64,000 nt of DNA from the NCBI RefSeq assembly GCF_030908545.1, contig NZ_CP133083.1:434001-498000 (forward strand). Reading direction: 5' to 3'. A program made the translations under genes and the position numbers. Source of the stretch: Nitrosomonas sp. sh817. GTDB taxonomy: Bacteria; Pseudomonadota; Gammaproteobacteria; Burkholderiales; Nitrosomonadaceae. The notes beneath the pieces are model-generated. The model had not been told where the DNA came from. It saw only the letters and a list, made by a program, of their open reading frames with translations, and did not search any database. This document shows, piece by piece, positions 1 to 9,379 of the stretch (the first letter of the stretch is position 1; the number at the start of each line of letters is the position of its first letter).

Positions 1-598
1 CATTAGCCACGAAGCGGTCACGTTTTTCAGGGTTTTCCAATGTAACCTGCATGGCGGTTGCCAGATCAACCATGAAGGTTTCCATATCGGAATTTGCAGG
101 GCCACCGTCGATGCGAATGCCAGTGCCTTGATAATTGATCTGAGTGGTGTGGCAAGCCGCGCAAGTGAATCCCATATAAGCTTTACCTTGATATTCGTCA
201 CGCACCATACCGGCAGGAAGGCCATCCGGATTGCTGGCGGTTGGCCGCTGCGGCAGATAACCGTAACGATCCATGCTGCTATCGTCACGGAATAACTCAG
301 ACGAACCGGGCTGTTCTAATACCAGGAAAAAGCTGTACGGCAATAAATTGGAGCCTTGTGTGACGGTATAGAACCATAGGCTATCGGCTGCTGACCAACC
401 TTGATCAAGATAAACGGTTCGAGAAAAATGATTGCCGAATTTGTCCGTTCCGTTCGTAATCGCTCCCCGTTCCGTATCGCTGTCGCGTAATTCATACAAA
501 CGCCAGGAAATGCCAATGACTAGCCATGTAATCATTAATACCATGATTGTTAATGATAATCTTTTTGAGAAGCGATTGCGGCTAAGTCTGAGGTTCAT
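1..598 (-). CDS. RoxA-like / dihaem cytochrome c peroxidase-family protein, N-terminal part
   Basis: The 199 visible residues begin MNLRLSRNRF at an ATG at 598-596 and run off the left edge, so the gene is partial. A single membrane-spanning segment or uncleaved signal anchor lies at about residues 15-32. A c-type haem motif CAACH is at residues 146-150, followed by the stretch around IRIDGGPANSDMETF, which I recognise from the RoxA/dihaem cytochrome c peroxidase-like family of periplasmic cytochromes. The second haem motif expected for the family would lie outside the window. The substrate cannot be told: members range from rubber oxygenases to proteins of unknown function. No good ribosome binding site is seen upstream of the start. 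The gene diverges from the RND operon at 828. Family assignment is from memory of motif context. Confidence 0.75.
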   Translation of the reverse strand, partial: MNLRLSRNRFSKRLSLTIMVLMITWLVIGISWRLYELRDSDTERGAITNGTDKFGNHFSRTVYLDQGWSAADSLWFYTVTQGSNLLPYSFFLVLEQPGSSELFRDDSSMDRYGYLPQRPTASNPDGLPAGMVRDEYQGKAYMGFTCAACHTTQINYQGTGIRIDGGPANSDMETFMVDLATAMQVTLENPEKRDRFVAN

Positions 599-723
599 AT
601 CGGATTGGTGTCATTGTTCAGCAAACGTTCAGGTTTCGTTTGTTTAAATCCAGTGCAATTTTTGCTGGGCCATTGTTTCCGAAGTTCATGTGTTGTTTCT
701 AAGCAACGATAAAAGACCCTATT

Positions 724-777
724 TAAGCTGATATTAATACTATGAAATTGTTGATTTCATATATGATGATCAGCTTA
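724..777. promoter_or_regulatory. Nested dyad upstream of the RND efflux operon
   Basis: An outer perfect 9-bp inverted repeat (TAAGCTGAT at 724-732, ATCAGCTTA at 769-777) encloses an inner perfect 7-bp repeat (ATGAAAT at 742-748, ATTTCAT at 754-760). It sits 51 bp before the chosen start of the TolC-like gene, in the divergent intergenic space. This is what is seen. A role as operator or structured leader is inference. No regulator gene adjoins the operon. Confidence 0.45.
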
Positions 778-827
778 TTTTGTGTGAAGAGAATGTGAAG
801 AGCATCATAGTTTTTTCAAAGGATGTT

Positions 828-2246
828 ATGCAAACTTATTTATTTAAGCATCTGTTTTTAGGCTTAATTGTCATAATCGCATCAAAGATCACTGTAGCGC
901 AACCGATGGCTCCTCTTCCTTTAGGGGCGGATTCATTAAGACAACCTGAATCGTCATCACCGTCCGTTCGAGAAGTAACGCCATCCATGGCGCCGTTCAG
1001 AAGTGAGCTACCTAAATCGGATGTGCCGTTGCCGGCAGGTGTACCGCAAGGGCCGGTTGTGCTTTATACCATCGAAGAGATACAGCGATTGGGTTTGCAA
1101 GCGAATGGTTTAGTCCTCGCGGCGCGCTCGCAAGTGGGTATGGCGAAAGGCGGCGTTATCGCCGCTACGGCTTATCTCAATCCTGAAGTGATGTTTATGA
1201 TGGGACCGATGGATCGACGGCTGCCGGTTGAATTGACGGGACCTTCCAATGATCAGCGATCGGTCACGGTGATTCAGCCCATCGAAAATCCGTACATGCG
1301 TAACGCCCGTATCGCCGCTTCGGAAGCCATCGTCGACGCCAGTCGAGCCAGCCTAGGTCAAGTCAGCACCGATCTGGCGGCGCTGCTGCGCGTCCGTGCT
1401 TACGAGTTGTTATTGCGGCAAGATCAAGCCGAGCTGGAACAATCGATCTACGACTTATTGAACGTTGTCCGGCAGCGTATTGCGGCCAATGTGGAGCATG
1501 GCGAAGTAGCCCGCTTTGAACTGATTCGCGCCGATACCGAGCTGCAGAGTGCGGCCAATCGCAAGGAAGCGGCGCGGCTGAATGCAGAACGAGCTAAGGT
1601 TTTTTTGATGCAGCTTACAGCCGGAGTTTTACCCGCCAATTTTCAAGTGAAAGGTTCGCTCAAAGACCCGATTGAATTACCATTGCTCGACGATCTACGT
1701 CAGCAAGTGGTCAAAGTCAATCCGGATGTAGTGCGTTTGGAAGCCGAGCAAGAACGCGCCAATCAACGTATCAGCCAGGAGCGAGCCTCGATTTTGCCGT
1801 CGGTGAACGTGATGTATTCCAATTATCAGGACCAGCAATTTCACTCCAACACTGCCGGTTTGAGCGTCAGAATCCCGATCTGGTACCGCCGTAAGGGTGA
1901 AATCGATACCGCAATTCACGATTCCGCACGAATCCGCGAATCGCTTGAATATCGCCGTTACGAAATCGGACAAATATTCGAAGCAGCCTGGCAGGCTTAC
2001 CAAATTGCTATGCAACGGGTTGCGATGTTTGACGGCGGTTTGATCAAGGAAGCGGAGAATGCGGTTCGGGTCGCCGAAGCAGCGTATAAATTCGGCGAGC
2101 GCAGTTTGATCGAGTTCCTCGATTCGCAGCGGATCCTCCGGGGAATTCTGTTCGATGCCTTGCAAGCCCGTTTCGATCTTCACGCAGCAGCAGCCGAAAT
2201 CGATCGCCTGCGCGCCCATTATCCTAAGGAGTTAGTTCCAGAATGA
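828..2246 (+). CDS. TolC/CzcC-family outer-membrane efflux protein
   Basis: This is the outer-membrane channel subunit of a tripartite RND efflux pump. I start it at ATG 828 because AAAGGA lies about 6 nt upstream and the product (472 aa) then begins with a typical signal peptide, MQTYLFKHLFLGLIVIIASK, ending near ITVAQ. An in-frame TTG at 780 would put 16 residues before the signal peptide and is less likely. A proline-rich linker covers about residues 20-75. Two outer-membrane efflux protein repeats with heptad-like helices follow. The stop overlaps the next start by 4 bp (ATGA), so the genes are translationally coupled. Length and placement match CzcC-like proteins. The exact substrate is unknown. 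Confidence 0.88.
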   Translation: MQTYLFKHLFLGLIVIIASKITVAQPMAPLPLGADSLRQPESSSPSVREVTPSMAPFRSELPKSDVPLPAGVPQGPVVLYTIEEIQRLGLQANGLVLAARSQVGMAKGGVIAATAYLNPEVMFMMGPMDRRLPVELTGPSNDQRSVTVIQPIENPYMRNARIAASEAIVDASRASLGQVSTDLAALLRVRAYELLLRQDQAELEQSIYDLLNVVRQRIAANVEHGEVARFELIRADTELQSAANRKEAARLNAERAKVFLMQLTAGVLPANFQVKGSLKDPIELPLLDDLRQQVVKVNPDVVRLEAEQERANQRISQERASILPSVNVMYSNYQDQQFHSNTAGLSVRIPIWYRRKGEIDTAIHDSARIRESLEYRRYEIGQIFEAAWQAYQIAMQRVAMFDGGLIKEAENAVRVAEAAYKFGERSLIEFLDSQRILRGILFDALQARFDLHAAAAEIDRLRAHYPKELVPE

Positions 2247-3394
2247 AAATCAACCCGATAATCGTCGGCTCGTTGTTAGCGGCATTGTGGCTATCCGCTT
2301 GCGGAGGAAAAGACGACGGACAAGTTTCCCGGCAATCTGATGAAGAGCGGGACATTAACACGATTGAAGTGCGGCCGGAATTGCTTAGCCGGTTAAAAAT
2401 CGGCAACCCGTCTCTGGTCGATCTTACCGACAAAATACTGGTGCCCAGCCGGGTTCAAGTCGATGAAGAAAGAACCGCGCAAATCGGTTCTTATGTTACC
2501 GGAAGGATCATCGAACTATTTGTCATTTTAGGCGACTATGTCAAACCTGGTCAGCCGCTGGCGCGGATTACCAGTCCGGATTTGACGAATTCTCAATTGG
2601 CTTTTTTACGTGCTTTATCTCGAGTCGTTGTCACTACGAAAGCTTTGGAACGGGCAAGCCATCTGTTGGCAGCTGACGCCATTCCGTTGGCAGAAGTGGA
2701 GAGACGTCAATCCGATGCCGAGATTGCGCAGGCAGAATTGGCTGCAGCAGCCGATCAACTGCGGTTATTCGGGATGGGGGATGTGGAATTGAAAGAGCTG
2801 AGGCGAAAGGGAAAAGTACTGCCTTGGCTGGATATCAAAGCGACACGGGAAGGTTATGTGATCGCTCGTAACGTGATCGTCGGGCAAGTGGTGCAGCCCG
2901 CCGATGCGCTTTTTCAAATCGCAGATCTTTCTCATGTGTGGGTAGTCGGCGATGTGCCGGAGCAGATCGCGCGCGATGTACGGTTGAATCAGCATGTGGA
3001 AATCAATGTGCCGGCAATCGGCGATGCCGATTTTGACGGTATCATCATTTTTGTCTCCGATACGGTGAACCGGTTAACACGCACGGTGATGACCCGTGTC
3101 ATGGTGGAAAATCCGGAACGCAAATTAAAACCGGATATGCTGGCGAATATGCACATTACCGACTCGCAGCAGAAAACCCTGGTGGTGCCGGAAGCAGCCG
3201 TGGTGCGTGAGTTAAACCAGGATTATGTTTTTGTTGCAACTGGAGACAATCATTTTCAGCGGGTGCCCGTAGAGCTTGGTCCGGAAGTGGCGGATTTCCG
3301 CCCGGTACTTGCCGGATTGACGATCCACCATCACATTGTGCTGGATAACGCTTTTCATTTGGATAGCGAGCGCAAGCTTGCTGAATTGGAATAA
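2243..3394 (+). CDS. RND efflux periplasmic adaptor (membrane fusion protein), lipoprotein
   Basis: This CzcB/CusB-type adaptor links the inner-membrane pump to the outer-membrane channel. The 383-aa product starts with a lipoprotein signal whose lipobox LSAC places the lipidated cysteine at residue 20. A barrel-sandwich (biotinyl-lipoyl-like) half, recognised around YVTGRIIELFVILGDYVKPG (residues about 87-106), is followed by a coiled-coil hairpin (about 120-175). The second half-motif lies around GYVIARNVIVGQVVQP, and beta-barrel segments follow. No His-rich N-terminal metal-binding tail, as in some CzcB proteins, is present. The gene overlaps the TolC-like gene by 4 bp and ends 5 bp before the pump gene, so it is the middle gene of the operon. 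Confidence 0.9.
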   Translation: MKINPIIVGSLLAALWLSACGGKDDGQVSRQSDEERDINTIEVRPELLSRLKIGNPSLVDLTDKILVPSRVQVDEERTAQIGSYVTGRIIELFVILGDYVKPGQPLARITSPDLTNSQLAFLRALSRVVVTTKALERASHLLAADAIPLAEVERRQSDAEIAQAELAAAADQLRLFGMGDVELKELRRKGKVLPWLDIKATREGYVIARNVIVGQVVQPADALFQIADLSHVWVVGDVPEQIARDVRLNQHVEINVPAIGDADFDGIIIFVSDTVNRLTRTVMTRVMVENPERKLKPDMLANMHITDSQQKTLVVPEAAVVRELNQDYVFVATGDNHFQRVPVELGPEVADFRPVLAGLTIHHHIVLDNAFHLDSERKLAELE

Positions 3395-3399
3395 TTACC

Positions 3400-6300
3400 A
3401 TGTCCGCTATTGTAAAAGCCGTGTTAAACCAGCGTTTGCTGGTTCTGATCATCGGAATCATGCTTTGCGTGGCTGGCGGCTTCGCGGCGAAGAATTTGTC
3501 CGTTGATGCATTTCCCGATGTCACCAATATTCAAGTGCAAGTCGCGACCGTGGCGATCGGCCGCAGCCCCGAAGAAATGGAAAGGCTGGTGACGGTTCCG
3601 GTCGAAATCGCGATGACCGGGTTACCGGGTTTGGTCGAAATGCGCTCCATGAACAAGAGTGGATTGTCTTTGATTACGCTGGTTTTCACCGATCAAACCG
3701 ATGTCTACTTTGCGCGGCAATTGGTGATGGAGCGTATTATCGACGTGACGCCGCGTTTGATCCCAGGCATTACCCCGGTTCTTGGTCCGGTTTCAACCGG
3801 TTTGGGCGAAGTGTATCAATATACGATTGAACATCCCGACGACGGTAAGCGCGCATTGACGTTCGAAGAACTGATGGAACGGCGCACCATACAAGACTGG
3901 GTGGTGCGTCCGATGCTGCGCGCGATCCGCGGTGTGGCGGAAATCAACTCGATGGGGGGGCATGTCAAGGAATATCAAGTCTATGCCGACCCTAATAAAC
4001 TCCGGCATTATGATTTGACATTGACCGATGTGGATCGCGCTTTGGCCAGTAACAACGCTAACGCCAGCGGTAATATTCTGGCTTTGCATTATGAACAATA
4101 TTTGATCCGTGGCGTCGGTTTGATCGCTACCTTGGACGACATCCGCAACATTGTATTGCGCGAAATGGATGGTGTTCCGGTTTACGTGCGTGACGTTGCC
4201 GAAGTGACTTTTGGCGGTGAGGTAAGGCAAGGCGCGAGCATTAAAAACGGCGATACCGAATCGGTCGCCGGTATTGTGATGATGCTGCGCGGCGGCAATG
4301 CCAAGGAAATTGTCGGACGCATCAAAGAAAAGGTGACCGAGATTAATGAGCGCGGAATACTGCCGGATGGTTTGCAAATCGTACCGTTCTACGATCGCAC
4401 TGATTTGGTCGACGGCGCCTTATCGACGGTGCAAAGTACTTTGATGGAGTCGTTGATTCTGGTGATCGTAGTGTTGTCGATTTTTCTGGGTACTGTCCGT
4501 ACCAGTATCGTCGTCTGTTTTACGCTCATTATCACCCCGCTGGTCACTTTTATGGTGATGAATTATTACGGCATGCCCGCCAACTTAATGTCATTGGGCG
4601 GATTGACCATCGCCTTAGGCATGATGGTCGATCCGACTGTGGTTGTAGTGGAAAACATCTACCAACGCCTTGGCGAAGCGAAAGATACCGGAAAATCCAA
4701 GTTCCAGGTGATCGTCGATGCCGTTTCAGAGGTGGGTACGCCGGTTATTTTCGGTGTCTTCGTGACCATCCTGGTATTTCTGCCGCTGATGACGCTGGAA
4801 GGCATGGAAGGAAAAACTTTCAGTCCGCTGGCGGTTACCATTGCCATTTCGCTGTTGGTTGCGCTATTTGTCTCGTTGCTGCTGTCCCCGGTATTGAGCG
4901 ATTACCTCCTCAAGGGCGGCAGCGAGCAGGATACCAAAATCGTTGCCGTGCTCAAAGGCGCTTATTTGCGTGTGTTCAATCTGGCCATGCGCAACCAGAA
5001 AAAAACCATGATCATTGCCATTTCCTGTTTGATGGGCGCTTTCGTGTTATTCCCGTTCCTGGGAACATCCTTTATTCCTATTATGAAGGAGGGCGCTACC
5101 ACGCCGGTGATCATTCGCGCGCCGTCGATTTCTTTGGAAGAAGCGATCAAGCTGGAAACCGAAGCGATGAAACTGGTTGCTGCCGTGCCGGGTGTGAAAT
5201 CGGTGGTTTCCAAACTCGGGCGCGGTGATACGCCCGCTGATCCCGCTTCGCAAAACGAATCCGACCCGATTGCCGATTTGGATTTGGAAGGATCGGGCCG
5301 CACTCAGGATGAAATCGAAGAGGATATCCGTAAGGCGCTCAGCGTGTTGCCGGGTGTGAATATCGTGTTATCGCAGCCAATCGCGCAACGTGTCGACGAA
5401 ATGGTTACCGGTGTGCGTTCACAAGTGGCGATCAAAATTTTTGGCGACGATCTGGAACAACTGCGCAAACTCTCCGAACAAGTCGCGCGTATCGTCAAAT
5501 CGACACCCGGCGCCAGGGATATCCGTATTGAGCGCTTGTCCGGCCAACAGGAATTGACCATCAACATCGACCGGCGCGCTATTGCACGCCACGGTATCAA
5601 CGTGTCGGATGTCAATGAATTAATCTCCGCGGCGATCGGTGGTAAAGCGGTGACGCAGGTTTTTGAAGGCGAACGGCGCTTTACGCTGCTGTTGCGTTTT
5701 CCCGAACATTTCCGGCATGACGTTGAAGCGATTAAGGATCTGTTATTGAGACCGGTCAATGCGGCAGCGCAAAACGGTATGGCGCAAGGCGGCGCACTAG
5801 TACCGCTTAGTGCGGTAGCCGACATCAAAGTGGTCGACGGGCCTGCGATCATTTCGCGAGAATTCGCCAAGCGGCGCGTAGTCGTCGGCGCTAACGTCTA
5901 CGGCCGCGATATGGGCGGGTTTGTTGAAGAATTGCAGCAACGGACTGCAAAAGAAATTAAATTGCCATCCGGTTATTATTTCGTCTGGGGCGGGCAATTT
6001 GAAAACATGCAACGCGCGATGGCGACACTTGGGGTGATTGTGCCGATTACCTTGGCGGCGATATTTTTTCTGTTGTTCATGCTGTTCAACTCAGTCAAGC
6101 TGGCGGTACTGATTTATCTGGTATTGCCGTTTGCATCGGTCGGCGGCGTGGTTGGCTTATTTGTTACCGGTCAGTACTTATCCGTTCCGGCTTCGGTGGG
6201 GTTTATTGCGGTGTGGGGTACATCGATTCTGAACGGCGTGGTGCTGATCTCGTTTGTGCGTGAATTGCGCGAGAAAGGATTCAGTGTGGAAGAAGCCGTT

Positions 6301-6552
6301 AGAAAAGCCTGTTCGCAGCGCTTCCGTCCGGTGATGATGACCGCCGCTACCACGGTACTCGGCCTGGCGCCGTTTCTCGCAGCCACCGGACTGGGATCGG
6401 AAGTTCAGAAACCGCTTGCGATTGTGGTGATCTGTGGTCTGACAACCGCAACCATGATGACCATGGTGGTGATGCCGATGCTCTACCGCTGGTTTGATGA
6501 TGAGCCAAAATCCCGGCCATCCGATCCAGTCGAAAAAATCCCTTCGCTATGA
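3400..6552 (+). CDS. CzcA/CusA-type heavy-metal RND efflux pump
   Basis: This 1050-aa inner-membrane proton-driven pump has the full length and 12-helix layout of the HME-RND family. The first helix is about residues 12-30 and the large periplasmic loops lie between helices 1-2 and 7-8. In helix 4 the motif GMMVDPTVVVVEN contains Asp411 and Glu418, matching the second and third charged proton-relay residues of CzcA. The first one (the Asp of the DFG motif in Zn/Co/Cd pumps) is replaced by Ala405, as in Cu/Ag-type pumps. The region corresponding to the CusA methionine sites does not obviously keep all three methionines, so I leave the substrate open. It is the last gene of the three-gene operon. 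Confidence 0.9.
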   Translation: MSAIVKAVLNQRLLVLIIGIMLCVAGGFAAKNLSVDAFPDVTNIQVQVATVAIGRSPEEMERLVTVPVEIAMTGLPGLVEMRSMNKSGLSLITLVFTDQTDVYFARQLVMERIIDVTPRLIPGITPVLGPVSTGLGEVYQYTIEHPDDGKRALTFEELMERRTIQDWVVRPMLRAIRGVAEINSMGGHVKEYQVYADPNKLRHYDLTLTDVDRALASNNANASGNILALHYEQYLIRGVGLIATLDDIRNIVLREMDGVPVYVRDVAEVTFGGEVRQGASIKNGDTESVAGIVMMLRGGNAKEIVGRIKEKVTEINERGILPDGLQIVPFYDRTDLVDGALSTVQSTLMESLILVIVVLSIFLGTVRTSIVVCFTLIITPLVTFMVMNYYGMPANLMSLGGLTIALGMMVDPTVVVVENIYQRLGEAKDTGKSKFQVIVDAVSEVGTPVIFGVFVTILVFLPLMTLEGMEGKTFSPLAVTIAISLLVALFVSLLLSPVLSDYLLKGGSEQDTKIVAVLKGAYLRVFNLAMRNQKKTMIIAISCLMGAFVLFPFLGTSFIPIMKEGATTPVIIRAPSISLEEAIKLETEAMKLVAAVPGVKSVVSKLGRGDTPADPASQNESDPIADLDLEGSGRTQDEIEEDIRKALSVLPGVNIVLSQPIAQRVDEMVTGVRSQVAIKIFGDDLEQLRKLSEQVARIVKSTPGARDIRIERLSGQQELTINIDRRAIARHGINVSDVNELISAAIGGKAVTQVFEGERRFTLLLRFPEHFRHDVEAIKDLLLRPVNAAAQNGMAQGGALVPLSAVADIKVVDGPAIISREFAKRRVVVGANVYGRDMGGFVEELQQRTAKEIKLPSGYYFVWGGQFENMQRAMATLGVIVPITLAAIFFLLFMLFNSVKLAVLIYLVLPFASVGGVVGLFVTGQYLSVPASVGFIAVWGTSILNGVVLISFVRELREKGFSVEEAVRKACSQRFRPVMMTAATTVLGLAPFLAATGLGSEVQKPLAIVVICGLTTATMMTMVVMPMLYRWFDDEPKSRPSDPVEKIPSL

Positions 6553-6555
6553 GTT

Positions 6556-6622
6556 GATCGGCAGGCTTATCTTGCAGCGTTAAATTGCGCCACATACAAA
6601 ACAGGGTGCTTGCTTGCCGATC
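6556..6622. repeat. Inverted repeat between convergent RND and Mrp operons
   Basis: GATCGGCAGGC (6556-6566) pairs with GCTTGCCGATC (6612-6622) with one mismatch (10 of 11), across a 45-nt loop. It lies in the 99-bp space between the stop of the RND pump and the stop of mnhG. It lacks a T-run, so it is at best a bidirectional structure of uncertain function. Confidence 0.3.
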
Positions 6623-6651
6623 TGCTTTCATCTGCAGTCATTTTGATTAAA

Positions 6652-7071
6652 TCAGACAGGTTTATGTGGCGAACTCATATCAGTTGAGCTGTTTTCTTTC
6701 GCGGGCGCGGTTGAGCCAGCACCGGCAATTTCCGAATCTTTATCTTCTACCGGGCGCGCCGGATTGACAGGTATTCTTGCGTGCGAGTGCAGATTCAGAT
6801 GAAGTGCTGCTTTGGCAAGCAAATGCGCGCTTACTGGTGCAGTAATAAACAGAAATAGTGTGATCAAAACTTCGTGCAGGCTGATGCCGGCATCGCGGCT
6901 GCTGAAAAATACCGCCGATGCGATTAAAAGGCTGCCGACTCCCAAAGTTGTTGCTTTAGTCGGTCCGTGCAGACGCATATAAAAATCCTTTAACCGCAAA
7001 AGACCGAGAGAGCCTATGAATGTAAGGGCAGCACCGGTCAGAATCAAAAATGATAGAAAATATTCCAGCAT
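6652..7071 (-). CDS. mnhG: Mrp/Mnh Na+/H+ antiporter subunit G
   Basis: This 139-aa small membrane subunit of the multisubunit Mrp antiporter has three hydrophobic helices in the first 90 residues (about 3-22, 38-58, 65-85). It also has the family signature around GLLRLKDFYMRLHGPTKATT. The C-terminal 45 residues are polar, rich in Ala/Pro/Ser, and longer than in typical MnhG. It is the last gene of the six-gene operon and starts 3 bp after mnhF. Subunit G has no catalytic site of its own; it is needed for assembly of the complex. Confidence 0.9.
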   Translation of the reverse strand: MLEYFLSFLILTGAALTFIGSLGLLRLKDFYMRLHGPTKATTLGVGSLLIASAVFFSSRDAGISLHEVLITLFLFITAPVSAHLLAKAALHLNLHSHARIPVNPARPVEDKDSEIAGAGSTAPAKENSSTDMSSPHKPV

Positions 7072-7074
7072 AGC

Positions 7075-7344
7075 TTACTCGATAATATCGCCGCGTAATA
7101 AATACTTGCATAGCGCGACCGTGCCGATGAAACCCATTAAAGCGATCAACAACGCTGCTTCAAAAAACAGCGCGCTGCCCAGATGTATTCCCAGCAGCAT
7201 TAATAATGCGATGGCGTTCACGTATAAAGTATCCAGCGCTAAAATCCGGTCTGGCGTACTGGGGCCGCGCAGCAGGCGCCAGCAACACATGCCGACAGCT
7301 ATCGCCACGAATCCAAACGCCACGGTAATTGCGAAATCTAGCAT
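7075..7344 (-). CDS. mnhF: Mrp/Mnh Na+/H+ antiporter subunit F
   Basis: The 89-aa protein has three predicted helices and the subunit F signature RLLRGPSTPDRILALDTLYVNAIALL. Its start overlaps the end of mnhE by 7 bp and it ends 3 bp before mnhG, so it is in the middle of a tightly packed operon. It belongs to the inner-membrane Mrp complex, which exchanges cytoplasmic Na+ (or K+) for external protons. Confidence 0.92.
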   Translation of the reverse strand: MLDFAITVAFGFVAIAVGMCCWRLLRGPSTPDRILALDTLYVNAIALLMLLGIHLGSALFFEAALLIALMGFIGTVALCKYLLRGDIIE

Positions 7345-7838
7345 TGTTCGAAAATCTCCTTTAATGGACGTTCATAGCGATGCTTAATGACCACAATCAG
7401 ATTATCCGGATCGTTTTCGTTGAGCGCGTGAACCAATAAATAGCGACGATCCTCAGACAGGCGCGCCGATACAGTTCCGGGTGTCAGCGTGATACTGTTG
7501 GCGAGTAGACCGATAGCCAGACTGGAGGTCAAGTCCAAGGGCAATTCAATAAAAACCGGCTTGAGCCGGTCCGGATTGCCCAGGATCAATCGCGCGACGG
7601 TAAAGTTAGCAACGATGATATCGTACAACAGCACACCGATATACCGGATTAAAGCGAATGGCTTACGAATGGTGATTCGTTCCGGCCAGAAACGCAGAGT
7701 CAATAAAGGTATTGCCCAACCCAGCAATAATCCGAGAAGAATTTGCCCGGGCGCAATACTGTTTGTCAGTAATAACCAGAGACCAGCCAATAGCGGCGAT
7801 AAGATTGGATGAGGCAAAAAACGGGAGCGCGCTTTCAT
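7338..7838 (-). CDS. mnhE: Mrp/Mnh Na+/H+ antiporter subunit E
   Basis: This 166-aa subunit has two to three helices in its first 90 residues and the conserved soluble part around TPGTVSARLSEDRRYLLVHAL. That part is the hallmark of MnhE/PhaE. It overlaps mnhD by 4 bp and mnhF by 7 bp. In the operon order A/B-C-D-E-F-G it sits where expected. Confidence 0.92.
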   Translation of the reverse strand: MKARSRFLPHPILSPLLAGLWLLLTNSIAPGQILLGLLLGWAIPLLTLRFWPERITIRKPFALIRYIGVLLYDIIVANFTVARLILGNPDRLKPVFIELPLDLTSSLAIGLLANSITLTPGTVSARLSEDRRYLLVHALNENDPDNLIVVIKHRYERPLKEIFEQC

Positions 7839-9379
7839 CTTGCAGTGCCTAATACGGATTGTACGTAGTCTTCAGGCTGTAACAGCTGATTGGCCGTAGC
7901 CAATGCAAATTCACTTACAGCACCGGCTCCAATCGTTAAAACCACGCATAAAGCCAGCAAGCAAACTACTATCGCCAAGCCGCTGAAACCGGGGGTTAAA
8001 ATATGCTGAGAACCGCTACCGTCATCGCCACCGGCGGTATGGGGTGCTTGCGGTAATTGCGCGCGGTAAAACAGCATACTGCCGCTGCGTGCCAGCGCAA
8101 TGATCGTGAGTAAGCTGGTAATCAGCATGGCGCCCATAATCCACGGCAAAGCGGCATGGGGTATTGCTGCTTGCAAAATCAGCAGCTTTCCGACGAAGCC
8201 GGATAACGGCGGCAGTCCCGCGATCAGGATCGCGGCAATAAAAAAGAGAACACCGGTAATTCGATGATGCGCAATTACCGGACCAGGTTCGAACCGGTCG
8301 CTCATCTCTGACCGGCGCGTAGCGATAATATCGGCGAGCAAGAAGAACGCCGCCGCTGCAAAAGTGGAATGAGGCAGATAAAACAACCCGGCAGCGATGC
8401 TGGTATGGGTATTGATACCAAAAGCAATGAGCAGCGTGCCGATCGATGCAATCACCAAATAGGCGATCTGCTGCCGTAGATGCGTGCTTGCCAGAACACC
8501 GAGCACGCCCGCGATAAGCGTTGCCAGGGCCAATGGCAGTAACCAGGGAGCGATCAAGTCGGCAACGCTGCCGGCTTGTGAACCGAAGATCAGGGTATAA
8601 ACCCGCAAAATGCTGTAAGCTCCAACCTTGGTCATGATAGCAAATAAGGCGGCAACCGGTGCCGTGGTATGTGCATAGGCAGCCGGCAGCCACAAATAAA
8701 GCGGTAATAAGGCAGCTTTAAGCGCAAATACGGCGAAAAGCAGTAAACCCGCCGCGCGAATCAACGCAACATCGTCGTCAACGGCTCCGGCGGCCTTAAC
8801 GGCGAGATCAGCCATATTTAGCGTTCCCAGCAAGCCGTATAGCGTACCTACGGCAAATAAAAACAACGTAGAGCCTACCAGATTGATGATGACAAAATGC
8901 AATCCGGCTATCGTGCGCAGCCGCCCGCCGCCATGCAGCAATAATCCATAAGAGGCAAGCAGCAGAATTTCAAAAAATACAAACAGGTTAAACAAATCAC
9001 CGGTAAGAAACGCACCGTTCAAACCGAATAATTGCAACTGAAATAACACGTGAAAATGCGGACCATCGCTATCCGTGCCTTGGATTGCGTAAAGTAGCGC
9101 AAACGCGGAAACCAGCGCTGTAATAAGCAGCATCCAGGCGGCCAAGCGGTCTGCAACCAGAACGATGCCAAAAGGCGGCGGCCAGTTTCCGAGTTCGTAA
9201 ACCAGAATCTCGCCATCATTGACAATATTGAGCAGATACCCCGCCAGAACTGTCAGAATACTGACCGACGCAATACTCACGGCGCGTACCGTTTGCAAAC
9301 CCTGTTTCTGCAGCAACAATAATAGCGCACCCATCAATAGCGGCCAGATAACGGGGAGAATCGCAATATGACTGATCAT
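7835..9379 (-). CDS. mnhD: Mrp/Mnh Na+/H+ antiporter subunit D
   Basis: This 514-aa polytopic protein is homologous to the proton-translocating subunits NuoM/NuoN. About 14 helices are visible. The segment YAHTTAPVAALFAIMTKVGAYSILRV is the conserved core helix with the lysine that carries protons in this superfamily. MrpD and MrpA are the likely ion-translocating subunits. It overlaps mnhC and mnhE by 4 bp each, which indicates coupled translation. Confidence 0.93.
   Translation of the reverse strand: MISHIAILPVIWPLLMGALLLLLQKQGLQTVRAVSIASVSILTVLAGYLLNIVNDGEILVYELGNWPPPFGIVLVADRLAAWMLLITALVSAFALLYAIQGTDSDGPHFHVLFQLQLFGLNGAFLTGDLFNLFVFFEILLLASYGLLLHGGGRLRTIAGLHFVIINLVGSTLFLFAVGTLYGLLGTLNMADLAVKAAGAVDDDVALIRAAGLLLFAVFALKAALLPLYLWLPAAYAHTTAPVAALFAIMTKVGAYSILRVYTLIFGSQAGSVADLIAPWLLPLALATLIAGVLGVLASTHLRQQIAYLVIASIGTLLIAFGINTHTSIAAGLFYLPHSTFAAAAFFLLADIIATRRSEMSDRFEPGPVIAHHRITGVLFFIAAILIAGLPPLSGFVGKLLILQAAIPHAALPWIMGAMLITSLLTIIALARSGSMLFYRAQLPQAPHTAGGDDGSGSQHILTPGFSGLAIVVCLLALCVVLTIGAGAVSEFALATANQLLQPEDYVQSVLGTAR

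Noticed and set aside
3793..5870. Several antisense frames of 110-195 codons inside the RND pump gene
   Set aside because: They mirror the pump's codons, have no start signals and no recognisable domain.
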